From: Bacillota bacterium
GTDB taxonomy: Bacteria; Bacillota; Desulfotomaculia; Desulfotomaculales; Desulfallaceae
Assembly: GCA_023439185.1 (NCBI GenBank)
Contig: JAEXOR010000015.1
Location: 1 to 33,577, forward strand
Reading direction: 5' to 3'
DNA: 33,577 nucleotides
In this document: positions 23,884 to 31,095 of the stretch, piece after piece
How positions within the stretch are numbered: position 1 is the stretch's first letter
Layout: each line of letters starts with the position of its first letter
Notes under the pieces: generated by a model
What the model was told of the DNA's origin: nothing
What the model saw: only the letters and a program-made list of their open reading frames with translations
Database searches by the model: none
Position numbers and translations under genes: made by a program

Positions 23884-24497
23884 CCCTTTTCACCTCCCCG
23901 GTGGTTGTTGTTATAGGGAAGCCTGCTGCCGTTTTTAGAAGCCAGCCTCGTTATTTCCTTTTTCAGAGTTTGCCGCGCCCTGTTGATCCTGGACTTGATA
24001 GTCCCCAGGGAACAATCCAGCATCACGGCAATTTCATCGTAAGAATAGCCCTGAATTTCCCTCAGCACCAAAACAGCTTTGTGCTCGGCGCTAAGCTCCC
24101 CGAGGGCTTCCCGGATCATGCCCCGGAATTCCTTCTTTTCATAAGCCTCTTCCGGGCTGTCGATATCCGAAGCCAGCATGCGGGGCATTTCGCCTTCCCT
24201 GGTTTGGACCGGGTTATCCAAATAAACGTCGGGTCTTCTTTTGCGTTTTTCATTAATAGACAGGTTTACAGTAATCCGGTACAGCCAGGTGCCGAAATCC
24301 GCCTCATTGCGAAAGGACGGCAAAGAACGGTAGGCTTTGATGAATACGTTCTGGGCCAGGTCCTCGGCGTCGGCACGGTTGCCGGTAAGCTGGCAGCTTA
24401 AAGTATAAATTCTGTCCTGGTACATATTTACCAGTTGCTCAAAAGCCCTGGTATTTCCCTGTTGGGATTGCTTTACCAGGAGCTTTGTGTCGTCCAA
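23880..24497 (-). CDS. ECF sigma factor (SigW/RpoE type)
   Basis: A 205-residue group-4 sigma factor. Region 2 (about 20-88) contains GNRADAEDLAQNVFIKAYRSL and FGTWLYRITVNLSINEKRKR, which recognise the -10 element. Region 4 (about 130-185) contains LREIQGYSYDEIAVMLDCSLGTIKSRINRAR, the helix-turn-helix for the -35. There are no extra C-terminal domains. The start is a TTG with GGGGGTG about 8 bases upstream. Its own promoter (24537-24566) has a motif also found before the S-layer gene, so it very likely autoregulates and controls surface genes. Confidence 0.93.
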   Translation of the reverse strand: MDDTKLLVKQSQQGNTRAFEQLVNMYQDRIYTLSCQLTGNRADAEDLAQNVFIKAYRSLPSFRNEADFGTWLYRITVNLSINEKRKRRPDVYLDNPVQTREGEMPRMLASDIDSPEEAYEKKEFRGMIREALGELSAEHKAVLVLREIQGYSYDEIAVMLDCSLGTIKSRINRARQTLKKEITRLASKNGSRLPYNNNHRGGEKG

Positions 24498-24536
24498 AGG
24501 GAAAACACCCCCCGGGCCTTAAGCTCCGGATTACTC

Positions 24537-24566
24537 CTTAGACACAGATATGTATAAAAAAGTTCC
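24537..24566 (-). promoter_or_regulatory. ECF-type promoter of the sigma/anti-sigma operon
   Basis: On the reverse strand GGAACTT is followed by 16 bases and GTCTAA, the classic RpoE-like arrangement. Transcription would begin near 24530, about 33 bases before the TTG start. Confidence 0.7.
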
Positions 24567-24589
24567 GGGCCAGACCAAAAAAAGTTCTC

Positions 24590-25092
24590 AGTCGAAAGTC
24601 GAAAGATATTAGTTAACCTAATGAATAATTTACTGCAAATCAGAACATATTTCAAAGGGTTGTGCTGGCATTGCGACCTGTTTTTTCATGTTGTTAAGTT
24701 CATTAGCGTTAGCCGTAATTTTTGCGGGCATTTGTTTTTCAATCACTGAGACTGGCGTAACGCCGAAGGCCATAGGGCCAATCCCGAAGCATCCGCCAAG
24801 TCTTTTCCGCAAGTAATGCATCCAGGCAAATCAGGAATGCGAACATCATATTCATTGGAAGGAAGAGGAGTAAATATGCAGGATAAACGTATTTCATATT
24901 AAATAATTGCCTTTCGTTTTTATAACAGGTTTATAACAGGCTATTTCAGTCCTGCCTGCTCCAATATCCCTTGAGCTGTATATTCGTTCTCCTCACCTCT
25001 TAATTAATATTGTAAAACGTGTTAATACGTACGTAAATACTCTGTCTAATCATTTAAACGGACTTTCGGCGTTGTTAAAAATTTTTTGACTT
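24590..25092. other. Intergenic stretch without a convincing gene
   Basis: It holds a GTCGAAAGTC repeat (24590-24604), a near-palindrome TTAGTTAACCTAA (about 24610-24622), an 8-codon frame with an AAGAGGAG ribosome site (24876-24902, product MQDKRISY) and an 11-bp tandem duplication TTTATAACAGG (24919-24929, 24930-24940). A reverse frame of 63 codons (24630-24821) lacks a good ribosome site and recognisable domains. The region looks like the remains of deleted genes. Confidence 0.5.
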
Positions 25093-25121
25093 GGAACTTT
25101 TAGCTTGAGACGCGTGTCCAT
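25093..25121 (+). promoter_or_regulatory. Distal ECF-type promoter (P1) of the S-layer gene
   Basis: GGAACTT (25093-25099), 16 bases, then GTCCAT (25116-25121). The last bases before GTC are CGT, as in P2. It points towards the S-layer gene, about 395 bases away. Confidence 0.55.
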
Positions 25122-25166
25122 TTTCGAGGGCTAAAATTTAACTGAGCAAAAAAAATATAGTTTCAA

Positions 25167-25195
25167 GGAACTTTTTCCGGAACTGCCGTGTCTAA
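25167..25195 (+). promoter_or_regulatory. Proximal ECF-type promoter (P2) of the S-layer gene
   Basis: GGAACTT (25167-25173), 16 bases, then GTCTAA (25190-25195), identical in both elements and in spacing to the sigma operon promoter. Transcription would start near 25202 and give a leader of about 314 bases. Confidence 0.7.
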
Positions 25196-25515
25196 CTAGT
25201 CAGGTGGCAAGGGCGGGGCAGCCAATTTAGTAAAACATGCACTGCTTAACCTTGCTGATGCACAACTGCATAATTTACTTAACAGGCAGGAAAAATGGCC
25301 GAGAATGTAGAATATGCTTTTTCTGTCTGCCTTACCCATCCGCTTTGAAACTGGGTAAGCAAATGCCGCCGCCAGAGGTGAACGGCACATGAGCAAGATT
25401 AGAACCAACTGGAGGAGGGATGTGCAACATTGTAAGTTAGGCAATCATTTGGTCGAAAGACCAGCGGGGAAATATCCCTAAAAGTAAACACCAAAATTTA
25501 AGGAGGGAAAACATT
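25196..25515 (+). promoter_or_regulatory. Structured 5' leader of the S-layer mRNA
   Basis: A run of hairpins: 25258-25262 with 25267-25271; 25285-25295 with 25318-25331 (bulged); CTTACCCA/TGGGTAAG, 25331-25338 with 25352-25359; TGCCG/CGGCA, 25364-25368 with 25383-25387; and TGGTC-GAAA-GACCA (25450-25463, GNRA loop). No T-run terminator is present and no known riboswitch class could be matched. It may stabilise an abundant mRNA or be an undescribed regulatory RNA. Confidence 0.5.
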
Positions 25516-27717
25516 TTGCTTAAACCAAGCAGAAAAAGATCTATTTCGCTGGCTATTGCTTTGATCTTCCTGTTCACAGTAATTATGCCGGTGGCCGGTT
25601 TTGCGGCTGACAATGACTATACGAAGTACAGTGGTACCTATAATTATATTTCCGCTGATGACGAACAACCAGCAGGTACGGCTTCTGTTCAACAAGGTGT
25701 TAAAGGCCCGAACACTGATGTCTCTGCTACTGTTGATAGAGTGCAAGTCAAGTTGATTTTGCCCTCTGGCGTTTCATTCACTAATAAGCCAACTGATCAA
25801 GGTGTTGGTGACTATGATTATGATAAGGGATTTGCTACTGTAGCATCAGATACTTACTTTATCAAGTCTGATTCTTCCAGTGTCACTTTCCGTTTCCTTC
25901 CAAGCGATTGGACCAGCAATGGTGCAAAATTTGATTTCTCAAAGAATGTCCTTCTTGACGTTGATTCCGATTTTACTGGCAACCTTGATGTGACCTTGGA
26001 AGTCTGGGGTCTGCACACAGCTACCGCTGGCTCTGAGGCTGTTGTATGGAGCGAATCTGATACCGTAACCATAGCTAAGGTTTCCGGTTCAGATGATGTG
26101 ATGGTTACCGCCGGTAGCACAAAGTCGGTTACTAAAGGTAAGGATAGGAAAGGCGCCGATATCAGAGTTTATGAAACTAAACCTGGAAATCTTGCTGCAC
26201 CACACTATATAGTTTATGATATCTTGACCGATGGCGTAACTTTTAGTAACAAAACTGCTGTTCAAGCTGTAAGCTTTAAAAGCAGCTCAGCTGATCTAGA
26301 TGTAACCTCGGAGGATGGCGAAAGGGCTACGGTTAAAGTAAATAATAAATCCGTCATTTTCCCCGGAGACATTGTGTTGACACCGTATTTTGATATTGAT
26401 CCCGACGTATCCGGCGATATCAAGGTTCGCGTAAGCAGTTTCAATGTTGCTACTGATGGCTCTGTTGGCAAGAGCAGCAGTGAAGTCAGCAGAACCACTG
26501 TGGTTCCAGCTACCGTTGGCGACACTAAGGCAGTGGTTGACAAGCTGGAAGACAACGACACCGTTGCATATAGTGGGCAACTGACTGAGTTGGATGTTGA
26601 AATAACCATTAAATCCGAAGGCGGCGCCAAATTCAAAAAAGATGATACAATGGAATTTACGCTTAACGTAGGTGAGTTTGCTATAAAGCCTGACTCTAAA
26701 ACTGCCAATGCAGATACAAAGCTTTACAATAGCGATAAATCTTTCTATGTGTCTTTTGCAGCAGAGATAGATAAATTCGTTTTGAGCAATTTCGACATTA
26801 TTTTGCCCAACGATGTTGAGCCCGGCGACATTACCCTGGCTATTGGCGGTGATTACGGCGACCTCGAAGAAGTAACCATCGGCGTTGCGGCCGCACCCGT
26901 CACCTTGACAGCTGAAAAAACACCGATTCTGGGTGAAGCCCTTAACCTGAAAGCCGGCGATATCACCATCACCGAAACCGCTGACGGAGCATTGAAAGAA
27001 GATGGCGTACTGGTCTTGGAACTGCCCTCCGGCATTGAGCTGAACGGCAAGCCGAAACTGGACGTAGTAGAAGGTAACTTTGACGGTACCATCACTGTAG
27101 TCGACGACAAATACATTGCCATTGAAGTTGATAAAGAGAGCTCCGATGCCAGCGAAATCAGGCTTTACAACATCAACTACGATACCGGCCGCATGGCCCT
27201 GAACGGTGATGTGGAACTGAAGGCTTACTTCATTGATAGAGATGTTCTTGACAATGAAAATGATGGCGATTGGACAAATGGTGGTAAGATAAATGATACT
27301 GTTGCTAACATGATTGATGAATACGACGACACCGGTGTAATTGCCAGAGTAGCCAACGCTACCGTAGCCAACGATAAAGAAGTTGTCGCCACCTTCAAGG
27401 TTGGTGACGAAGGCGTAACCGTACTGAACGGCCGTACTCTGGTACAAGTAAACACGCTGTGCGAAGTGCTCGGTATGCAGAAGAGCTGGGATGAAGCAAC
27501 CAAGACCGCTTACTTCGTACTGAACGGCAAAATAGTTGCTTTCCCGATGGGCGAAAACGCCATCTACATCAATGGCACCAAGCTGGTTGTTGACCAGGGC
27601 GGCATGATTATCAATAATTACACCTATGCCACTCTGCGCGGCATCCAAATGGCCTTTGGCGGAGAGCTTACATGGGATGACACTACCAAGACCGCTACTT
27701 TCAAGTTCGTTAAGTAA
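25516..27717 (+). CDS. S-layer-like acidic surface protein with C-terminal CAO domain
   Basis: A 733-residue exported protein. The signal peptide is at 1-31 (cleavage near GFAA-DND). The mature protein is rich in D, V, T and S, poor in cysteine, and made of beta-sandwich-like segments, fitting a structural surface-layer protein; calcium binding is possible from its acidity. Residues 625-733 form a copper-amine-oxidase N-terminal-like domain (GRTLVQVNTLCEVLGMQKSWDE, YATLRGIQMAFGGELTWDD) that probably serves attachment. It starts at TTG behind AGGAGGG. A long structured leader, two promoters and a strong terminator suggest high expression. Base composition changes along the gene: T-rich codons before about 26,880, GC-richer blocks after. 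A main S-layer role is inferred. Confidence 0.8.
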   Translation: MLKPSRKRSISLAIALIFLFTVIMPVAGFAADNDYTKYSGTYNYISADDEQPAGTASVQQGVKGPNTDVSATVDRVQVKLILPSGVSFTNKPTDQGVGDYDYDKGFATVASDTYFIKSDSSSVTFRFLPSDWTSNGAKFDFSKNVLLDVDSDFTGNLDVTLEVWGLHTATAGSEAVVWSESDTVTIAKVSGSDDVMVTAGSTKSVTKGKDRKGADIRVYETKPGNLAAPHYIVYDILTDGVTFSNKTAVQAVSFKSSSADLDVTSEDGERATVKVNNKSVIFPGDIVLTPYFDIDPDVSGDIKVRVSSFNVATDGSVGKSSSEVSRTTVVPATVGDTKAVVDKLEDNDTVAYSGQLTELDVEITIKSEGGAKFKKDDTMEFTLNVGEFAIKPDSKTANADTKLYNSDKSFYVSFAAEIDKFVLSNFDIILPNDVEPGDITLAIGGDYGDLEEVTIGVAAAPVTLTAEKTPILGEALNLKAGDITITETADGALKEDGVLVLELPSGIELNGKPKLDVVEGNFDGTITVVDDKYIAIEVDKESSDASEIRLYNINYDTGRMALNGDVELKAYFIDRDVLDNENDGDWTNGGKINDTVANMIDEYDDTGVIARVANATVANDKEVVATFKVGDEGVTVLNGRTLVQVNTLCEVLGMQKSWDEATKTAYFVLNGKIVAFPMGENAIYINGTKLVVDQGGMIINNYTYATLRGIQMAFGGELTWDDTTKTATFKFVK

Positions 27718-27735
27718 TAACTGAGCAACACCATG

Positions 27736-27766
27736 AAAAGCCCGGGCTCGTAAACCCGGGTTTTTC
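27736..27766 (+). terminator. Terminator of the S-layer gene
   Basis: The stem CCCGGG/CCCGGG (27741-27746 with 27755-27760) is extended by a G:T pair and A:T pairs and is followed by TTTTTCTCTTT. Confidence 0.87.
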
Positions 27767-27781
27767 TCTTTACATATTGGC

Positions 27782-27810
27782 TTGACTAACCAGGTATGTA
27801 CCATTATACT
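27782..27810 (+). promoter_or_regulatory. Sigma-A promoter of the TolC-like gene
   Basis: TTGACT (27782-27787), a 17-base spacer and TATACT (27805-27810) form a near-consensus housekeeping promoter. Transcription would start near 27817, about 35 bases before the start codon. Confidence 0.8.
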
Positions 27811-27851
27811 TAAATAGGTAAATTATTAATCTGCTGAAGGGGTTGGTCGCA

Positions 27852-28973
27852 TTGCGACGGTCCGTCACTATCACACTAACAGTAATCGCTATGTTGTTTT
27901 GTTTTACCCATGGTGTATTCGCTGCGGAAGTCCAGGATACTCAAAACACGGCGGTTGCGGAGCTTACACTGGATGAAGCGATAACCAACGCGCTTAAAAA
28001 CAGCTTTAATATGCGGCAGGCCAAGCTGGACGTTGAGCGGGCTGAAGAGGTCCGGGACGCGGCCTGGGATAACCATGGTTACATGTTGAGAAAAACATGG
28101 AACGATACGGCACAGGCGTTTGTGGGCTTACCGGGTATGGATGACAATTCTCTTTTCCAAGCCCTCGGCGCGGATCGGGCCGCGCATATTCAGAAAAAAA
28201 CCTTTGAAATCAGTCAGGATGCTATAAGTATGCAGGTTACAAATAGTTATTATGACATTCTGGCAAAGCTCAAAGATCTGGATAAAGCGAAGTTAACATT
28301 GGAAACAGCCGAGCGCGGCTATAAGGTGGCAAATATTAAATATCAGGTCGGCATGGTCACAGGCACCGAGGTGCAGGGTAAAAAAGCGTCGCTTGAGGGT
28401 GCCAAAAGCGGCTTGGAGCTTGCGCAGGCAGAACTGGAAAACGCTTACCGGACATTGAACAAATTGATGGGCAAGGATAATGATTTCAGACCGCAATTGT
28501 CAACATCATTGGAATTTGAGAAACTGGAAATAGTATCCCTTGACACGGAAATCATCAAGGCCATGAATCCCAACCAAAACCCGTATTTGTGGAGTAAAAA
28601 AGAAGGCTACGAATTGCAAAAATATGTGTGGACTACAACTCAGCCAGCCGAAGCCGGCAAAATTGATATCGACAAGGCCGGATTAAGTTACGACGAAGCC
28701 AGGGTGGAGACACGTAAAAAAATGAACGAATTATACGATGCCCTAAAAACCCTGGAAGCCGGATATGAGTCTGCAACAGAGGCGCTGGATGCGGCGGAAC
28801 TGGGTTTAAAAACCGCCCAAGCAATGTATGACAGCGGTATGATCACTAAGGACGACCTGCTGGAAAGCGAAATGGCTATCGTACGTACTGAAGTGGATTT
28901 ACTAAGCGTTAAGATTAATTATGCTTTAGGAAAGATAAATTTTGCAAAACCTTGGTTAACTTTTTTAAGTTAG
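27852..28973 (+). CDS. TolC-like (outer membrane efflux family) protein
   Basis: A 373-residue exported protein. The signal peptide is at 1-22 (ending HGVFA-A). Two long alpha-helical halves follow, each with the OEP-fold motif of a helix ending in a glycine turn: YQVGMVTGTEVQ and MYDSGMITKDDLLESE, followed by KASLEGAKSGLELAQAELE-type heptads. In diderm bacteria this fold makes the outer-membrane channel of efflux pumps. No pump or adaptor gene is nearby and the rest of the window looks monoderm, so it may instead be a periplasm- or wall-spanning coiled-coil tube. The TTG at 27852 lies 9 bases after GAAGGGG; a TTG at 27843 abuts the ribosome site and is less likely. Confidence 0.82.
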   Translation: MRRSVTITLTVIAMLFCFTHGVFAAEVQDTQNTAVAELTLDEAITNALKNSFNMRQAKLDVERAEEVRDAAWDNHGYMLRKTWNDTAQAFVGLPGMDDNSLFQALGADRAAHIQKKTFEISQDAISMQVTNSYYDILAKLKDLDKAKLTLETAERGYKVANIKYQVGMVTGTEVQGKKASLEGAKSGLELAQAELENAYRTLNKLMGKDNDFRPQLSTSLEFEKLEIVSLDTEIIKAMNPNQNPYLWSKKEGYELQKYVWTTTQPAEAGKIDIDKAGLSYDEARVETRKKMNELYDALKTLEAGYESATEALDAAELGLKTAQAMYDSGMITKDDLLESEMAIVRTEVDLLSVKINYALGKINFAKPWLTFLS

Positions 28974-28988
28974 AAAATGGATCAGAGT

Positions 28989-29040
28989 GCATACCTTGGT
29001 ATTAGTAAAAATTCCAAGGTATGCATCCTGTTGCTTTTTT
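28989..29040 (+). terminator. Probable terminator after the TolC-like gene
   Basis: Perfect 11-bp stem GCATACCTTGG/CCAAGGTATGC (28989-28999 with 29014-29024). Six T's come only after nine more bases (29035-29040), so termination may be weak. A second stem follows at 29041-29075. Confidence 0.45.
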
Positions 29041-29069
29041 CTCCAGGCTGGCAGGAGCTGGCCTGCAGC

Positions 29070-29138
29070 CTGGAGATGAGCTTTGGCGGGAAACTAACCT
29101 GGGACGACGAAACCAAAACCGCCACCTTTGTTTTTAGA
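29070..29138 (+). pseudogene. Fragment of a CAO-domain C-terminus
   Basis: The + strand frame encodes LEMSFGGKLTWDDETKTATF, nearly the same as the end of the S-layer protein (IQMAFGGELTWDDTTKTATF). Nothing upstream in the frame extends the domain, and a GC-rich repeat takes over the 3' end before a stop at 29193-29195. It appears to be the last piece of a deleted or recombined CAO gene. Confidence 0.65.
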
Positions 29139-29160
29139 AGTAACCATTACTTCAATGAAG

Positions 29161-29184
29161 TAGGGGCGCCCCTCGCGGGCGCCC
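29161..29184. repeat. GC-rich dispersed repeat
   Basis: TAGGGGCGCCCCTCGCGGG followed by CGCCC. It is nearly identical to the copy at 33552-33577 and forms the 3' end of the vestigial frame. Confidence 0.75.
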
Positions 29185-29261
29185 GTCCCGTTTAAATAAA
29201 TAATAATTTATTAAAAATTTATTAAAAAACCATTCTTTTTTAAAAGTTATTTGTTGCATGG

Positions 29262-29290
29262 GGAACAAAAAAGCTGGTAACGGAGTCAAA
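29262..29290 (+). promoter_or_regulatory. ECF-type promoter of the CAO/PKD gene
   Basis: GGAACAA (29262-29268), 16 bases, then GTCAAA (29285-29290). Core elements and spacing equal those of the sigma operon and S-layer promoters, with less conserved flanks. Transcription would start near 29296, about 28 bases before the TTG start. Confidence 0.5.
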
Positions 29291-29323
29291 CTATAGAAAA
29301 TGGTATCTATGAGGTGAGTTGAA

Positions 29324-31012
29324 TTGCATCGTTGTTTGAGAGCCTTTTTTTTGTTTAGCCTGCTTTTTGCCTTTGCGTCTCCGACTGCCGCCGGTTCCCC
29401 GGCCAATAGTGTAACCATGCAAGTCGGCAGCCCGCAGGCTGAGGTTGACGGCAGGTTTTACGAGCTGCAGGCGTCCCCTTGCATCAAGGACGACGTGACC
29501 CTGGTGCCGCTGCGTTTCATTATTGAGGCCTTTGGCGCGGAAGTAACCTGGAATATTGAAGATAAAAGTATTACCCTGCGCCAGGGGGAAAGGGAAATCC
29601 GGTTTTGGCCCGACAAAAGCGAAGCGCTCATAAACGGCGCGGCAAAGACCATGGCCGGGGTTCCGGTGGTGGAGAACGACGTCACCCTGGTGCCGGTGCG
29701 TTTTTTGGTGGAAAATCTGGATTACGAAGTAAATTTCCAGCCGGTAACCAAACATATTTTGATTAAGCAACTGCCGCCCCCGAACCAGCCCCCTGTGGCG
29801 GAATTCGAGGTTTTAAGGGACACCGTTGCCCAGGGCGAAACCATGGTTTACACCGACACCAGCTTTGATCCGGACGGCGACGAGTTGACGGAGAGCAAGT
29901 GGACGGGCAATGAAAGGGCCTTTTTTGCCCCGGGGGAATACGAGGTATCCCTGCAGGTTAAGGACCGGCATGGTCTGTGGAGCGAGCCCTGCACCAGGGT
30001 AATCAAGGTTACCGACAAAGTCGAGATGGACGAACTGACCTACAACCTGCATCACCCCATCCCCGGCTGGCGCATGGACATGTCGGACATTCCCGTGCTG
30101 GAAATAGAACGGCTGAATCCCGTGGTGATGATGAACAAGGAAAAAATTATGGTCAGCAACAGTCCGGAAACGATATTGAGGGACGGAATTCTGTACCAGG
30201 ATGTTTTAAGCGGCGAGAATCGCCTGTATTACCACCATTTGAACGGTTCAGACAAGACCAAAATAATTTATTTGGTGGCCGTCAACCAGGGTAAGGAGCC
30301 CGTAAAAATGACGGTGCGGAAATGGGGCACTGCCGGACCCGGCGACCCTATGGGCGTGGGACGCTTGGCGGCTTACAACTACCTTGATTTTAAGTATCCC
30401 GATGTGCCGCAGTCCCTGGAACTGCAGCCGGGGGAAATGATGGTGCTGAACGAAGACAGCGGCAATGTGATCAGACCGGGCCTGACCACTCACGGCATCT
30501 TCGGGGTCAGCGTTGAAGGCGACTTGCTTTTCGCGGCGGTGGCGGTAAGCAGCCCCGGGCAGTTGGATGATTTTGCAAAAAAACTGCCCCTGCTGGCGCG
30601 GGACGGTTTGCATATCCGGGGCACTTATTTAAGGGCCAACCGGACCGTAAACGTGCGGCTTAACAAGGAGCAGCCCGCCCGGCTGGTGATCGCGGACGGG
30701 GAGGACGATTCGTTTTTATATGGCAAGGACGAGGAAGTAATCTACCGGAATAAAGGCAATTACGGGTTATGTTACCGCATCAACATCCAGACTAAACACC
30801 GGGTTGGCGTGCTGTTCTCCTCTCGGGGCGGCGTATTCGCCGGGGCCGGCGCGTGGGACGGGGAAGCGTTCAGCCTGCCCAGCGAGGGCATCTTGCAGGC
30901 CCGGGAAGGCTGCGTCATTGGTGTAGTCGAGCCCGGCCCCGAAAAAGTGCTGGAGTTCATTCCCCCTGCGGGGTCGTACCTGCCCATAAACTTGATATTT
31001 ATTCCTTTTTAA
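29324..31012 (+). CDS. Secreted protein with N-terminal CAO domain and PKD domain
   Basis: A 562-residue exported protein. The signal peptide is at 1-23. A CAO-like domain follows (about 28-148) with the paired motifs VTLVPLRFIIEAFGAEVTW and VTLVPVRFLVENLDYEV. A PKD-like domain (about 150-230) has PPVAEFEV, DTSFDPDGDEL and PGEYEVSLQVKD. Residues 231-562 are a large extracellular region that I do not recognise; PGDPMGVGRLAAYNYL and LQPGEMMVLNEDSG suggest a beta-rich fold. The TTG start follows GAGGTGA. The next gene starts 83 bases later without a visible terminator, so the two are probably co-transcribed. Confidence 0.8.
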   Translation: MHRCLRAFFLFSLLFAFASPTAAGSPANSVTMQVGSPQAEVDGRFYELQASPCIKDDVTLVPLRFIIEAFGAEVTWNIEDKSITLRQGEREIRFWPDKSEALINGAAKTMAGVPVVENDVTLVPVRFLVENLDYEVNFQPVTKHILIKQLPPPNQPPVAEFEVLRDTVAQGETMVYTDTSFDPDGDELTESKWTGNERAFFAPGEYEVSLQVKDRHGLWSEPCTRVIKVTDKVEMDELTYNLHHPIPGWRMDMSDIPVLEIERLNPVVMMNKEKIMVSNSPETILRDGILYQDVLSGENRLYYHHLNGSDKTKIIYLVAVNQGKEPVKMTVRKWGTAGPGDPMGVGRLAAYNYLDFKYPDVPQSLELQPGEMMVLNEDSGNVIRPGLTTHGIFGVSVEGDLLFAAVAVSSPGQLDDFAKKLPLLARDGLHIRGTYLRANRTVNVRLNKEQPARLVIADGEDDSFLYGKDEEVIYRNKGNYGLCYRINIQTKHRVGVLFSSRGGVFAGAGAWDGEAFSLPSEGILQAREGCVIGVVEPGPEKVLEFIPPAGSYLPINLIFIPF

Positions 31013-31095
31013 TGCTTTTTAGGGCAGGAGCCGGTGCGCATGGTGTCGAAAGAATACAAAAATAAGTTGAATTTGCCAGGGGAGTGAATATTATC

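Noticed and set aside
24630..24821. 63-codon reverse frame in the sigma/S-layer gap
   Set aside because: Weak ribosome site and unrecognised product; kept only as a remark in the intergenic entry.
25331..25463. Known riboswitch (c-di-GMP, cobalamin or c-di-AMP type)
   Set aside because: The stems and a GAAA loop are there, but the conserved core strings of these classes could not be found by eye, so no class is claimed.
26296..27804. Reverse-strand open frame of 502 codons opposite the S-layer gene
   Set aside because: No ribosome site or recognisable domain; it runs through the S-layer gene and its terminator.
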